Shown here: positions 1 to 37,789 of the stretch, piece by piece
Layout: every line of letters starts with the position of its first letter
How positions within the stretch are numbered: position 1 is the stretch's first letter
Translations under genes and position numbers: made by a program
Assembly: GCA_009760855.2 (NCBI GenBank)
Contig: WPIO01000114.1
Coordinates: forward strand, 311,001-375,000
Origin: Cristatella mucedo
Taxonomy: Eukaryota > Bryozoa > Phylactolaemata > Cristatellidae
Direction: 5' to 3'
DNA length: 64,000 nt
The notes under the pieces: model-generated
Databases searched by the model: none
What the model saw: the letters and a program-made list of their open reading frames with translations, nothing else
What the model was told of the DNA's origin: nothing

Positions 1-258
1 TAGGCTAAGACCCAGGGGCACCGCACAAGATGTCATTTGTCAGGGTGCCAGCATTCGAAAGCCCTTCCTATACCAGCTTCATATGTCGTCAAGAGTTTTT
101 TCTATTGTTTTTTGCAGGATACCAAGGATCCAAGGCCACATAGCACATGCACACATGCACAGACAATCGTGCACACATGATCGCGCGAACGCGAGCATAC
201 ACACATGCATGCACGCGCACGCAGACACACACACAGCAGACAATAGACACACACGCAG

Positions 259-260
<2 letters not shown>

Positions 261-317
<57 letters not shown>
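261..317. repeat. (CA)n microsatellite
   Basis: 57 bp of uninterrupted CA, flanked by 100 bp of degenerate CA/GCAC sequence. Confidence 0.97.
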
Positions 318-321
<4 letters not shown>

Positions 322-446
322 GAGCATACATGAACTCATGCAGCCAGCTTGTTCTAGCCAGACATGTAACAGCACTAGCATCCACATGCAGGCTCACACA
401 GTCAGCCAGCTAGTAGCACATGGTTCAGTCCCTGGCAGCCACTCAC

Positions 447-529
447 TTAGCCCCCGTACGGGCGCCATCTGCTCGTGCTCTGACGCATACGTCTCTGGCA
501 GTCTCGCTGATGATCTCCGAGAAGCTATC
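447..529 (-). CDS. CDAN1: Possible CDAN1 exon 19
   Basis: An open segment between acceptor TTTTATTTTAG and donor GTGAGT reads SFSEIISETARDVCVRARAD, which resembles human [20 protein letters not shown]. Position and strand fit CDAN1. The similarity is weak and at least one exon between this and 2419 is unaccounted for. Confidence 0.35.
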
Positions 530-919
530 CTAAAATAAAATAGCGTGAAACATTCAATACCATTTCGCAACAAAAATCCGGGCAACTGACCAAGAGAGAA
601 GTACGCGCCCCCATATTTCAAAGCACCAAGCAATCGACAGCTAGCAAACAGCTATGCCGGTCGAAGCAAAAACTGTCAACAGCGTTTGCTTCCGTTCAGT
701 GCAGCGCTTGCCCGACTGCTGTCTGGGCTACTGCTTTGCACGAGCTTCCCAAAAGCGGTGCCTGTCCGTGAATGCTCGGGCATGTGTGAAACCACCAACC
801 GGCATTGAGCACTGAAGGGCAGCTGCAGTGCCAAAATAGCGTGCACCGTCTGTCACGTGAGCTGCACCACGCAGAAACTAACAGGCCTGCGGTTAGATCT
901 TTGATACTACAGCTAACTA

Positions 920-923
<4 letters not shown>

Positions 924-999
<76 letters not shown>
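924..999. repeat. (CT)n microsatellite
   Basis: 76 bp of pure CT in the 3' part of the CDAN1 region. Confidence 0.97.
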
Positions 1000-1001
<2 letters not shown>

Positions 1002-2418
1002 GGAGCCTAGTGATAGCGACTCCTTACCCTGAGGAGTAGCCTCAGAAGAGATGTTTAGGGTCTATTTAGGGTCCTTGACCTTTAAATTCTGATTATCAGT
1101 GCTTTAGAACACCCTCAGGGCTGCCGCCTGGCTTCAAAGGAGGAATCTAGAGAAAGTGGTCCTTTGACCATTGGGGCCATTAATCCCCTTTTCCCAGGAT
1201 GCCTCACTCCAAATTGTACATCTAGGCTCAAGCCTTGCCCTGAAATCTGCCTATAGGTACCATGCGATCTGTTGTTATGTAATCTAGCCTTCTTTAGTCT
1301 GGACAAGGCTCCTTACAGCCAGTACCAGTTTCAACCTTGACATTGTCACACCACGTGAATCAAGTATTTGCTGCTCGCTTTTGCTGCCCGATGCTCAGAG
1401 CTCTTGCTCTGCTTCTGCGAAGTCTGATAGTAATACGTTTGCTATAGCAAACTCAATCTCAGAGAACTCAAATCTCCTTCGAGGCACTTTACATGTGCTG
1501 CTTGTACTTGGCACGATCGCAGGCTGCCAGCAGTCATCCTGTGCAGCTGATTCTTCTCTATCAGGCAGCTCGCCAGGTCGAGATGCAGAGCAGCGCAGTT
1601 AATTGGGCCAAAGCTTTGATTGCTAGACAGGCAGCAGGAAGTGACCTCTGCCTTCTAGCAGGATGTGGCTGCAGTGCCTGTATTTTGTTCCTCCTTTCGA
1701 GCGAAACAATATCCCTTTGAGAACAACTGACAAGTACAAATTCTGGAATTTGGTCATATACATTTTTCTTCAATGACAGAATTTTTAATATGCAACGTCC
1801 CGCAGAACGTCAGCCGTGCTGCTGCAAGAGCACAAGCTTTACAGAAGACGGGCCGAACCGATGAACTACGGACACTAGCGATTACGGACAACAACATTGA
1901 CTTTGTCGAGAAAGAGAAAGCTAGAAACGTCGGTGCATGCGCACTGCGTCAACAGAAATACGGTCACCAAAGCGACGCGCAGGCCAGAAACTACAATTTC
2001 TAAGCAGGGCACAAAGTGAGCAAACTTGCCAGAGACCCACTACCTGCCATTCCTATGTGTCCCACTGAGGCGCACAAGCCTAGTCAAGCCACACATAGGC
2101 ACAGTCGAGCAGATTGAGTGCCGCCATCGTAAAATGAACCACCAGACATCAGCCAGTGAGTGCATTTAGCACAGACAAACGACCATACTTCATGGGTAAG
2201 TGATGGGGCAGTACACTGGATTATGGCTAGGCTTTGAGTGCAACACAGCCACTTGCCAGAATTACAATGACCCATTCCCACTCGTGGCTTAACTCAACGA
2301 TCGATGGAACTAGATTACAATACATTGCGAATGCTGTTGGTCGTTTCGGCATGCAAACGTGGGCACAGAATTTTCAGATGCTACGGTATGCGCACGATTC
2401 TGGCAAGATGCGACTTGC

Positions 2419-29627
<27,209 letters not shown>

Positions 29628-29815
29628 TTCGAACTCTGCAGCACGTCTGACAACGAGACCACTTCCGGAGCCTCCGCCCCCATCCAGCCAGGGTAACCCC
29701 ATACCCGACCAACCAGCGGCGGCCGCTGCGAGCGCTGCGGTTCATGAACGGTAGTAGCCCCGGTGATGGGATCGCTGTGAGGAAACTTGGCCCTCGTGTG
29801 GAATCAAGCTTCCTT

Positions 29816-29820
<5 letters not shown>
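29628..29820 (-). promoter_or_regulatory. CDAN1 5' region
   Basis: GC-rich sequence with several CpGs and a CGGCCGC site directly upstream of the CDAN1 start codon, bounded upstream by a (CT)n array at 29,820. It probably holds the 5' UTR and core promoter. No TATA box is evident. This is inferred from position only. Confidence 0.4.
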
Positions 29821-29877
<57 letters not shown>

Positions 29878-29904
29878 TCTCTCTCCCTTTCTGTCCCTCT
29901 CTCT
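29820..29904. repeat. (CT)n microsatellite at CDAN1 promoter
   Basis: 54 bp pure CT plus 30 bp degenerate, about 195 bp upstream of the CDAN1 start codon. Confidence 0.96.
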
Positions 29905-29924
29905 CAAAAAATGCGCTATCTGTT

Positions 29925-30500
29925 TGATAATAATAATAATAATAATTCACTTGATAGAGCGCCCTCAGAGAACTTAATCTCTCTCTAGGCGCTTTACATT
30001 TGATGTAAAGTGAAATGCAATTAAATGGTAAGTAAAATCATGCTTGAAAAACAAACGAAATGAATAATATGGTTAGGGTGACATGCACAGGGTCAGCATG
30101 CAAATGTGGTTAGTGGCAGCATGCACAGTGTCAGCACGCATAAACACATCAAGGACGAATCGCAGGGACCCACTAAATGCTGTCCTAAATAGGTGTGTTT
30201 TTAGGTTCCTTTTAAATGCGGTCAGGTCAGGGGATGTTCTGAGGCAGGTCGGGAGGGAGTTCCAGGCTTTGGGAGCATATGAACTAAATGCACGGTCTCC
30301 AAAGGATTTAAGGTTTGTACGAGGTATTTCTAGAGTGTTGGATTCCGAAAAGCGGGTGGTACGATGCTTGGCCTGATGGGGTAGTATATCTGACAGATAG
30401 GCTGGAGCCATAGAATGAAGGGACCTAAAAGTGAGCGACAAAACCTTGAAGTCAATCCGTTGCTTGACTGGGAGCCAGTGCAGGTCGGCGAGAAGTGGAT
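29925..30500 (-). mobile_element. LINE-A 3' fragment
   Basis: (AAT)n, tail, then a 120-codon open segment on minus, SLTFRSLHSMAPAYLSDILP..GDRAFSSYAPKAWNSLP, the CR1/L2-type RT C-terminus. Placed just upstream of the CDAN1 5' region. Confidence 0.85.
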
Positions 30501-30894
30501 GGGCGACCGAGTGCCCGATTTACGGTTCGCTGGGTACGGCGCCGGTGGCTGTGGCATCCGCTAGCCACGTTCACCGAAACAAATGCCAACACCAGTGCGG
30601 TTAACTGAGGGCGGTCTGGAGACCATAGCCATAATCGGCTATCGAAAGAGCGGCGGCGGAGGCCGCAAGAGTCGGAAGGGTTTCGCAGGGTGGATCTGCA
30701 GTGACGGGGCGTTGCGCGGGTATTGGATTTAAGGGACCGTAACAAATCGCCGCACGACAAATGCGAAAAAATATGTAATACTTTTTAATTATAAGATTTA
30801 TTTGATTTAACCAGTTTACTGTCTTCTGAAAAACCAATTACTATAATAACAAAAAGACACAAACATTGATGTTATGTTCTTATGGGCGAAATAA

Positions 30895-31140
30895 AAACTA
30901 ATAATAATAGTACACTTGATAAAGTGCCCTCAGAGAACTCAATCTCTTTCTAGGCACTTTAAATTTGCTGCAAAGGAAACACGATCGAGTGGTGAGTGGT
31001 ATCATGCTTGATAAAAAAAAAACACGTATAACTTGGTTCAGCATGCAAGTGCGGTTAGCGCGAACAGTGTCAGCACGCGTAAGCACACACAAGACGAATC
31101 ACAGGGACCCATTAAACCACTAAATGCTATCGTAAGCAAA
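30895..31140 (-). mobile_element. LINE-A 3' tail fragment
   Basis: Reverse-oriented AAGTGCCCTCAGAGAACTCA tail plus part of the 3' UTR. Confidence 0.75.
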
Positions 31141-31249
31141 TATCGCTAAGAAATACACATTTAAAAGTATTAAATTATAATGAGCGGAGCAGAGCGTAAA
31201 GCAGTAGCTCCAGACAGCGTGTGAGTGTGTCATAGGGCGGCCCGAGACA

Positions 31250-31634
31250 TCACATACCTCGTAGAAACCTCAAATCCTTTGGAGACCGTGCATTTCGTTC
31301 GTATGCTCCCAAAGCCTGGAACTCACTCCCGATCTGCGTCAGAACATCCCCTGACCTGACCACATTTAAAAGGAACTTAAAAACACACCTATTTAGGACA
31401 GCATTTAGTGGGTCCCTGTGATTCGTCCTTGATGTGCTTATGCGTGCTGACACTGTGCATGCTGCCACTAACCACATTTGCATGCTGACCCTGTGCATGT
31501 CATCCCTAACCATATTATTCATTGTGTTTGTTTTTCAAGCATGATTTTTTAATATTCAATTGCATTTTCCCTTTGCAGCAAATGTAAAGCGCCTAGAAAG
31601 AGATTAAGTTCTCTGAGGGCGCTTTATCCGGTGC

Positions 31635-31660
<26 letters not shown>
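31250..31660 (+). mobile_element. LINE-A 3' fragment
   Basis: From CCTCAAATCCTTTGGAGACC (RT tail) to GCGCTTTATCCGGTGC and (ATT)n. Confidence 0.8.
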
Positions 31661-31666
<6 letters not shown>

Positions 31667-31867
31667 GTCTGCGGTACCTGGGTGCGTCTGGGCGGGGCTA
31701 CTGCTGATTAACAGCAGCAGCAGGCCAAACAGGCGCATTGCATCGTGGTTGGCCCGTTCGGTAGTGCCCAAAGGCTTCGACAGCCAACGCACGCACGTTC
31801 CTGTGGGGTAGCTCGCACTGCAACAATTGCATCGTCAGACAAGGGATGAACTAACAATAAAACGACA

Positions 31868-32415
31868 TCAAGGTTTTGTCACTCACTTTTAGGTCCCTTC
31901 ATTCTTTGGCTCCAGTCTACCTATCAGATCTACACCCAACCAGGCTAAGCACCGTATCACCAGCTTTTCGAAATCTAACTGTTTATCTATACCTCGTACA
32001 AATCTCACTAAAATACGCCTATTTATCGCAGCATTTAGTGGGTGCATGTGATTCGTCCTTTGTGTGCTTATGCGTGCTGACACTGTGCATGCTGCCACCA
32101 ACCACACTTGCATGCTGACCCTGTGCATATCATCCCTAACCATGTTATTCATGTTGTTTATCAAGCATGGTACCACTCACCATTCAATCACGTTTGCCTT
32201 TGTAGCAAACGTAAAGCGCCTAGAAAGAGATTGAGTTATCTGAGGGCGCTTTATCAAGTGTATTATTATTATTAATATTATTGTTGTTCTTGTTGTTCAT
32301 TGAGCATGCAATCGCTAAAAAGTCGATCGCGTGTCCTTTGCAGCAAATGTCAAGTGCTCAGAACAAAACAGAGTTCTCTGGGGGCGCTATATCAAATGTA
32401 TTATTATTATTATTA
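31868..32415 (+). mobile_element. LINE-A 3' fragments, two tails in series
   Basis: One copy runs to (ATT)n at 32,275 and carries an internal deletion in the RT tail. A second, more diverged tail (TTGCAGCAAATGTCAAGTGC .. GGGGGCGCTATATC) follows at 32,285-32,415. Confidence 0.7.
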
Positions 32416-32477
32416 ACGTCCAGTTTCTTTATCCATGAATAATGCAAACTCTTAATCCGGGGCAAATATCACGTCGG

Positions 32478-32885
32478 AAAGTTTGAGGAAGCCAGTCAGA
32501 ATGCCTTTTCACCAATCTTTCCTGAAGCGCAGCTAACTGGATGCTTGTTGATCACGGACAGAATCTTTGGAGAAAGATTCAAGATTTCAATCTTGGAACA
32601 AAATACTGCGACGACGAAATTCTGCAAATGCACCTCAAAATAATTTTAGCTCCAAGCTTCATTCCTGTAACGGATGTTCCTGCTGCTTTAAACGAATGGG
32701 CGGACAACAGCCCTCCTCTAATGGCACCAATGATCAACTGCTAGGAAGATATCTACATTGCAGACAGCTAAGAGGTAGATGTGCAAATTCAGAGTTTGAT
32801 ATGCGACTGTATAATGTTTGTGGTCCCATGAATAACTGCGATGCATCTGCCATTTATACAATAAACGCCAGAACACCGCGGTTTT
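32478..32885 (+). pseudogene. Decayed MULE-type transposase
   Basis: Three out-of-frame pieces read FEEASQNAFSPIFPEAQLTG, then DHGQNLWRKIQDFNLGTKY..PVTDVPAALNEWAD, then LGRYLHCRQLRGRC..DMRLYNVCGPMNNCDA. This follows the pattern of the C-terminal half of MULE transposases found with FLYWCH-type elements (F..A..NAFQ..FP.A...GC, LWRKIQE, Y.G R..R, P..LWNVY). At least two frameshifts (near 32,545 and 32,745) mean it is inactive. The catalytic first half is absent. Confidence 0.6.
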
Positions 32886-32924
32886 GATTCCAAATTATAC
32901 AGAATAGTGCTAAATGTTTACCCC

Positions 32925-33070
32925 CCCCCCAAATTTCGTGCGATTGCGATTTCAGCTACGGCCGCAAATGGCCTGGTGTAACAGGCCAGAGTATACCCCA
33001 CCCAGAGTACACCCCGGGGTTGAAACGGCCTAGGCTACTTTATAGTCGGTGTAAAAGGCTAGGCCCAACT
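32925..33070. repeat. Left copy of an inverted repeat pair
   Basis: Contains GAGTACACCCCGGGGTTGAA and GCCTAGGCTACTTTATAG; its reverse complement lies near 37,290-37,420 at roughly 80 per cent identity over the best 42 bp. Confidence 0.55.
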
Positions 33071-33079
33071 AAACCCCTC

Positions 33080-34600
33080 CGGGCCAGAATATACCCCGTA
33101 AATTGTTGAACTGTTGCGATGCCACCTACCACACCCCAACGTGTGGTGGCTGATGAAGGTTTTGGGCCAACCTCGTATGGCTATTTAGACCACCCATTTG
33201 GCTTACAATCAATTTTACTGTCAATCAGCGATGGGCCCGCCCCGCCGCACCCAGTGCCGTAGACTTTATTACACAGTCGTTCCTCGCAATTTCGCCCTTC
33301 GACTTTCGCGGCTTCACTCTATCGCGGTATTTTGAAATACGCGTATATTCATTAAAAAGTGCATCTACAGAGTAAAAGTGATCAAGCACGTGCTCGTTTG
33401 TCCGAGTCAATTATGCACCGCTGTATTGCAAATAAAATTACTGTAAGTATGGATCGCGGAAGAAGACGACGCACCTGTTGAATATATGCACCACCTGGAG
33501 ACCCTCCTACTGACGTCGGGCCTTCCTTCAGAGGAGCAGTTACCTTGCTCTTCTTTACTGTGCTGTATATGTCTTCATCTTAATCGCTTCATCATCAAAC
33601 GCACTATTTTCATAGCTTGGTATTTGTTTGTGCGTAAGAATTAGTTTGTGTGCAATTAAATGTATAATAATAGCAATACGATGTTTGTAAAGTCTACTAT
33701 GTCTTATTTTCTCTTATTTTGTCGAATATATTTGGTAACGTGAGTGTAACGGTGACTAAGGGAATGTTATTTCATCTTCGGAGGGCTCTAATAATGTTAC
33801 ACACCATATATAGAGGGTCCTAAACAGGTCTTCCATTCTATAACTACGAAAATATTCGAGTCTGGAACGGATTAACCTCGCTAAACAAGGGTCGACTGTG
33901 TAGGCCCGCCACCCTACGACGCATTGACACACGCTCTCTGGAGCTATTTCTCGGCGCTCTGCTCCTAACTAAAACTGACCACTTTCAAATGTCCATTTCT
34001 TAGCGGTATTTCGCCCTAAGAACACAACAATAACCAACTCTATTAATGATTGTCGACTCTTCAATGGCAATTATCTCAACAGAGTATTCACAAATAATTT
34101 TCGCTGATGTCCGACAAAGAACTTGCGCCGATGTCTAAAAAGCTTATACACGAAAGTGAGATTTAAAGTTTGATCAAATAAAGGAGTTTTCAGAACTAGC
34201 TGAAGCTGTGATAATAGGCTAGAGCACCTGCAAAAAGAGACTGTTGAAGGAAATTGGTGACGCTCACGCTCAAAGTCCTCGTGAGCAAAAGGAACGATCG
34301 CCCGCAGTGCTCAGTTTAAAAAGTGATCCCACTTTTTCAAGCCACGGTAACAGAATCTGATTATCTCAAAACGCGAGCACGTACAAAGTCGATTAATAGC
34401 TACGATAGTCTGAGGGCGCTAAGCCGTTACCGGCGTTGAATGTAAGTTTCAGAATTGTTGGTTCCGCTTTTCAAAAGGTAACCAGTCAGGTTGTTTAAGA
34501 AGGATCGCGACATCATCATCGACAACATCATCGCCCGATCTTCTAGCTCGTACAATAGACAAGTAGCGCTCCTCGCATCCTGGCATCATCATGGCCCGTG
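33080..34600. other. Spacer with no recognised gene
   Basis: AT-rich sequence with only short reading frames on both strands; no splice-framed conserved segment, RNA gene or repeat family seen elsewhere in the window. Confidence 0.6.
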
Positions 34601-34604
34601 TTGA

Positions 34605-34662
34605 AATTGACGCAATTAAGAATGCGTCGCAGGATAATTGACGCAATTAAGAATGCGTCGCA
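34605..34662. repeat. 27-bp perfect tandem duplication
   Basis: AATTGACGCAATTAAGAATG plus CGTCGCA occurs at 34,605-34,631 and 34,636-34,662, period 31. Confidence 0.95.
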
Positions 34663-34847
34663 TCGGCTTGAGGAGGCTCTGCAGCGCAGCAATCGTAACA
34701 TTGATCGACGCTGAAGTCACAACAACAGACAGCCAGGTAGGCCGTCCTTACTACCTGCTCCTTAGACAAGTCTATACTGCTCGCACTTCGTCCTGCTACT
34801 CTTTATCTGCGCTTGATGACTTCGTTGTATTATCAGTAATATAATTA

Positions 34848-35160
34848 TAATAATAATAATGCACTTGATAAAGCGCCATCAGAGAACTTAATCTCTCTCT
34901 CTCTCTCTCTCTAGGCGCTTTACGTTTGCTGCAAAGGGAAATGCAATTGAATGGTGAGTAATATCATGCTTGATAGACAAACAGAACAAAATAACATGGT
35001 TAGGGGTGACATGCACAGGGTCAGCATGCAAATGTGGTTAGTGGCGGCATGTACAGTGTCAGCACGCATTAGCACATCAAGGACGAATCACAAGGACCCA
35101 CTAAATGCTGTCCTAAATAGGTGTGTTTTTAAGCTCATTTTAAATGTGGTCAAGATTCAT
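34848..35160 (-). mobile_element. LINE-A 3' fragment
   Basis: Reverse-oriented tail with a short (CT)n expansion inside it at 34,893-34,912, then the 3' UTR up to TTTTAAATGTGGTCAAG. Confidence 0.8.
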
Positions 35161-35239
35161 GTGACTTTTTGTACGACTTCCTGAATGGCTGGCAGATAAG
35201 AGAGACCAGGTATGAGATGATCGACAATCTGACGGCATT

Positions 35240-36440
35240 AATAATAATAATAATAATAATAGTGAACATAATAATAAAGTGCCCTCAGAGAACTCAATCT
35301 CTCTCTAGGCGCTTTACATTTGCTGCAAAGGGAAATGCAATTGAATGGTGAGTAATATCATTCTTGATAAAAAAAAACCCGAATAACATGGTTAGGGGTA
35401 ACATGCACAGGGTCAGCATGCAAATGTGGTTAGTGGCAGCATGCACAGTGTCAGCACTCATAAGCACATCAAGGACGAATCACGGGGACCCACTAAATGC
35501 TGTCCTAAATAGGTGCGTTTTTAGGTTCCTTTTAAATGTGGTCAGGTCAGGGGATGTTCTGACGCAGGTCGGGAGGGATTTCCAGGCTTTGGGAGCATAC
35601 GAACTAAATGCACTGTCTCCATAGGATTTAAGGTTTGTACGAGGTATTTCTAGACTGTTGGGTTCCGAAAAGCGAGTGGTACGATGCTTGGCCTGATGGG
35701 GGAGTATGTCGGAGAGATAGGCTGGAGCCATAGAATGAAGAGACCTAAAAGTGAGTGACACAACCTTAAAGTCAATCCGTTGCTTGACTGGTAGCCAGTG
35801 CAGGTCGAGAAGTGGAGTAATGTGGCAACTGCGATGCTCACGACAGACAAGCCTAGCTGCGGAGTTTTGCACCAGCTGCAATCGCCTGATCGCACATGCT
35901 GGTAGGCCAGTAAGCAGTGAGTTGCAGAAGTCGAGACGAGATGTCACGAATGCATGGACCAACTTAGATGTGGTATCCTTATCTAAACAAGCCCGAATTT
36001 TAGCAATATTATGAAGCTGAAAATAGGCAGATTTGACCGTGGAGCTGATATTGTCGTCTTACGAGAGGTCGCTTTGGAATATGACACATAGATTTCGAGT
36101 TGATTCGACAGGAGATATGCTAGCAGAGCCAATTTTGAGCGTCAGCCTTTCCAATTTCTGAATCATACTGGGTTTGCCCATAACTAGTAAGTTAGTTTTG
36201 TCATCGTTTAGTTTTTAGAAAATTTGCTGCCATCCATGTGTGGATGTCATCAATGCATGCAGCAAGTGAGTTGAGAGTTTGAGGTGCTCGAAGGCTGGGA
36301 GGAATCAGCAAAGGTACAACTGAGTGTCATCCACATAGAAGTGAAAGCCTAGATTGTGCTTGGCAATCGCATCAGCAAGAGGGAGAGTATAAACCGTGAA
36401 AAGAACCGGACCTAGCACGGAGTCCTGAGCTTGAACTTAC
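35240..36440 (-). mobile_element. Longest LINE-A copy, RT palm to 3' end
   Basis: About 1.2 kb. Minus-strand peptides: [20 protein letters not shown] and [14 protein letters not shown] then a stop (36,420-36,300), with the YVDD catalytic motif intact. Then an uninterrupted 160-codon stretch, 35,962-35,480, with MVHAFVTSRLDFCNSLLTGL and HWLPVKQRIDFKVV. This places the family in the CR1/L2 group of non-LTR retrotransposons. Confidence 0.88.
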
Positions 36441-36444
36441 TGTA

Positions 36445-37090
36445 ACCACTAACGGAGCCCGGTCAGCGGCGATCGTCGGACGCCTGCACGAACAGCGTGT
36501 GGGAGCGAGTTCATTTAAATTTTGATCCTAGATTTTATTGAACAGAACAAAGATCGATCGCTTAATCGACGGTCTTCAGTTTTAAATACGGAACACTTGC
36601 AACTCGAATTAAGCCGACGAATGCGACCCGAGGTAAATGACAAATTTGAAACAACTTGAGGTCTTCTCAATTTAAAGCCGAGCAGCGAAACCCCTCGCTC
36701 CAGCAGGGCGACACAGGCGGCCGCCCCTAAAACCGGAAAGTAAATCCGGGGTTTTCACCGCTCAGAATTTCATACTGTGTTACACGTTTTACCGTCAGTA
36801 ACGGCGAAGAGTCGCGACGACTAGGCGCATGGCTACGCTGGCTTTTTCTACAGTGCACGCACACGCACACAGCGCCCGAGGCCTTTCGGTTCGCAAACGG
36901 CCAATTGCCCAAATATCCTTAAGAAGGAAAGTTTGTAGGAAAGACGATGCGATGAGAGATCGCAGCCACGAGTGCCTTAAGATAAAATGGGGAGAGCAGA
37001 GGATGAGGTGCCAAGGTCGGCGCCGGAGCGGATTTGCGAGCCTGCACGTAAGGATTAGCACGTGTTTCGCTCGAAACTGCTTACAAGATG
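36445..37090. other. Spacer with no recognised gene
   Basis: Lies between the long LINE-A copy and a SINE-1. Contains short open frames without recognisable similarity. Confidence 0.6.
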
Positions 37091-37097
37091 GGATATA

Positions 37098-37275
37098 GCC
37101 GCGATGGCACACTAGGTAAGGCGGTTGCTTTCACGGCCTCGGTCCCGAGGTCGTGGGTTCGATTCCTGCGTCGGGCGATCCTTTATCGCCGCTGCAAGCG
37201 GTCGTGATAGCCGTAAATAGCTCTTCTATCGCTATACAAAAAGAGGCTGTTTAATCAGCTAGGATTTATTTATTT
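37098..37275 (+). mobile_element. SINE-1 (tRNA-derived)
   Basis: Full-length copy in the CDAN1-MRPL9 spacer; B box GGGTTCGATTCC, tail ending ATTTATTTATTTTATTT. Confidence 0.88.
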
Positions 37276-37289
37276 TATTTACTTTAGCC

Positions 37290-37420
37290 TAGAAGGGTAT
37301 AAAGTGGCTTAGGCCATTATTAACTTCCGGGGCATAAAGTGGACCAGGCTGTTTGAACCCCGGGTATACTCCAGGGGTCACCGACAAAATCGCGTAAGAA
37401 AATTTCACGCCGATAACATC
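37290..37420. repeat. Right copy of an inverted repeat pair
   Basis: GCATAAAGTGGACCAGGCTG and TTTGAACCCCGGGTATACTC, the reverse-complement partner of 32,925-33,070. Confidence 0.55.
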
Positions 37421-37789
37421 TCCAAGTGATTATCAACAAATTTCTCGCTGAAAAATGGGCGCCAATAAAATCGCTGAAATAAAAAATAAAATTGTGATAT
37501 ATTAAATTTAGTTTAATAGTAAGTAAACAATGCGGAGTGTTAGGTGCTGCTAAATTTAAATGGTATTATTACATTTCACTCTTTCTCGCGTTTTGGTCGA
37601 TCGCATATTTGTCAGCGCGGTTATGTCGGCAAGGTTAGGACGTCGCGAATTAATTGGCGAGATTTTGTACGACTACACGTTCGCTTATCTGTCGGGTCAC
37701 GATACTCTAGACCGTGTACACATTTGAACGGCGATGCAGATGCTCTTTCCGCACAAAATTTCGAACACAAGTTGCGGTTTTGAGTCCAA

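Noticed and set aside
83-538. Long reading frames through (CA)n, (CT)n and (GA)n arrays, here and at 7,421-8,154, 12,567-13,145, 26,823-27,263, 58,322-58,839 and 60,622-61,116
   Set aside because: Dipeptide runs (TH, CV, SL, RE) result from translating microsatellites; there is no conserved segment or sensible splice structure.
1773-2003. Open plus-strand frame of 76 codons (MTEFLICNVPQNVS..)
   Set aside because: No recognised family, no splice-consistent neighbours; inside the CDAN1 antisense region.
30073-30441. 122-codon minus-strand frame that looks like a gene
   Set aside because: It is the reverse-transcriptase C-terminal tail of a LINE-A copy, repeated at several places in the window.
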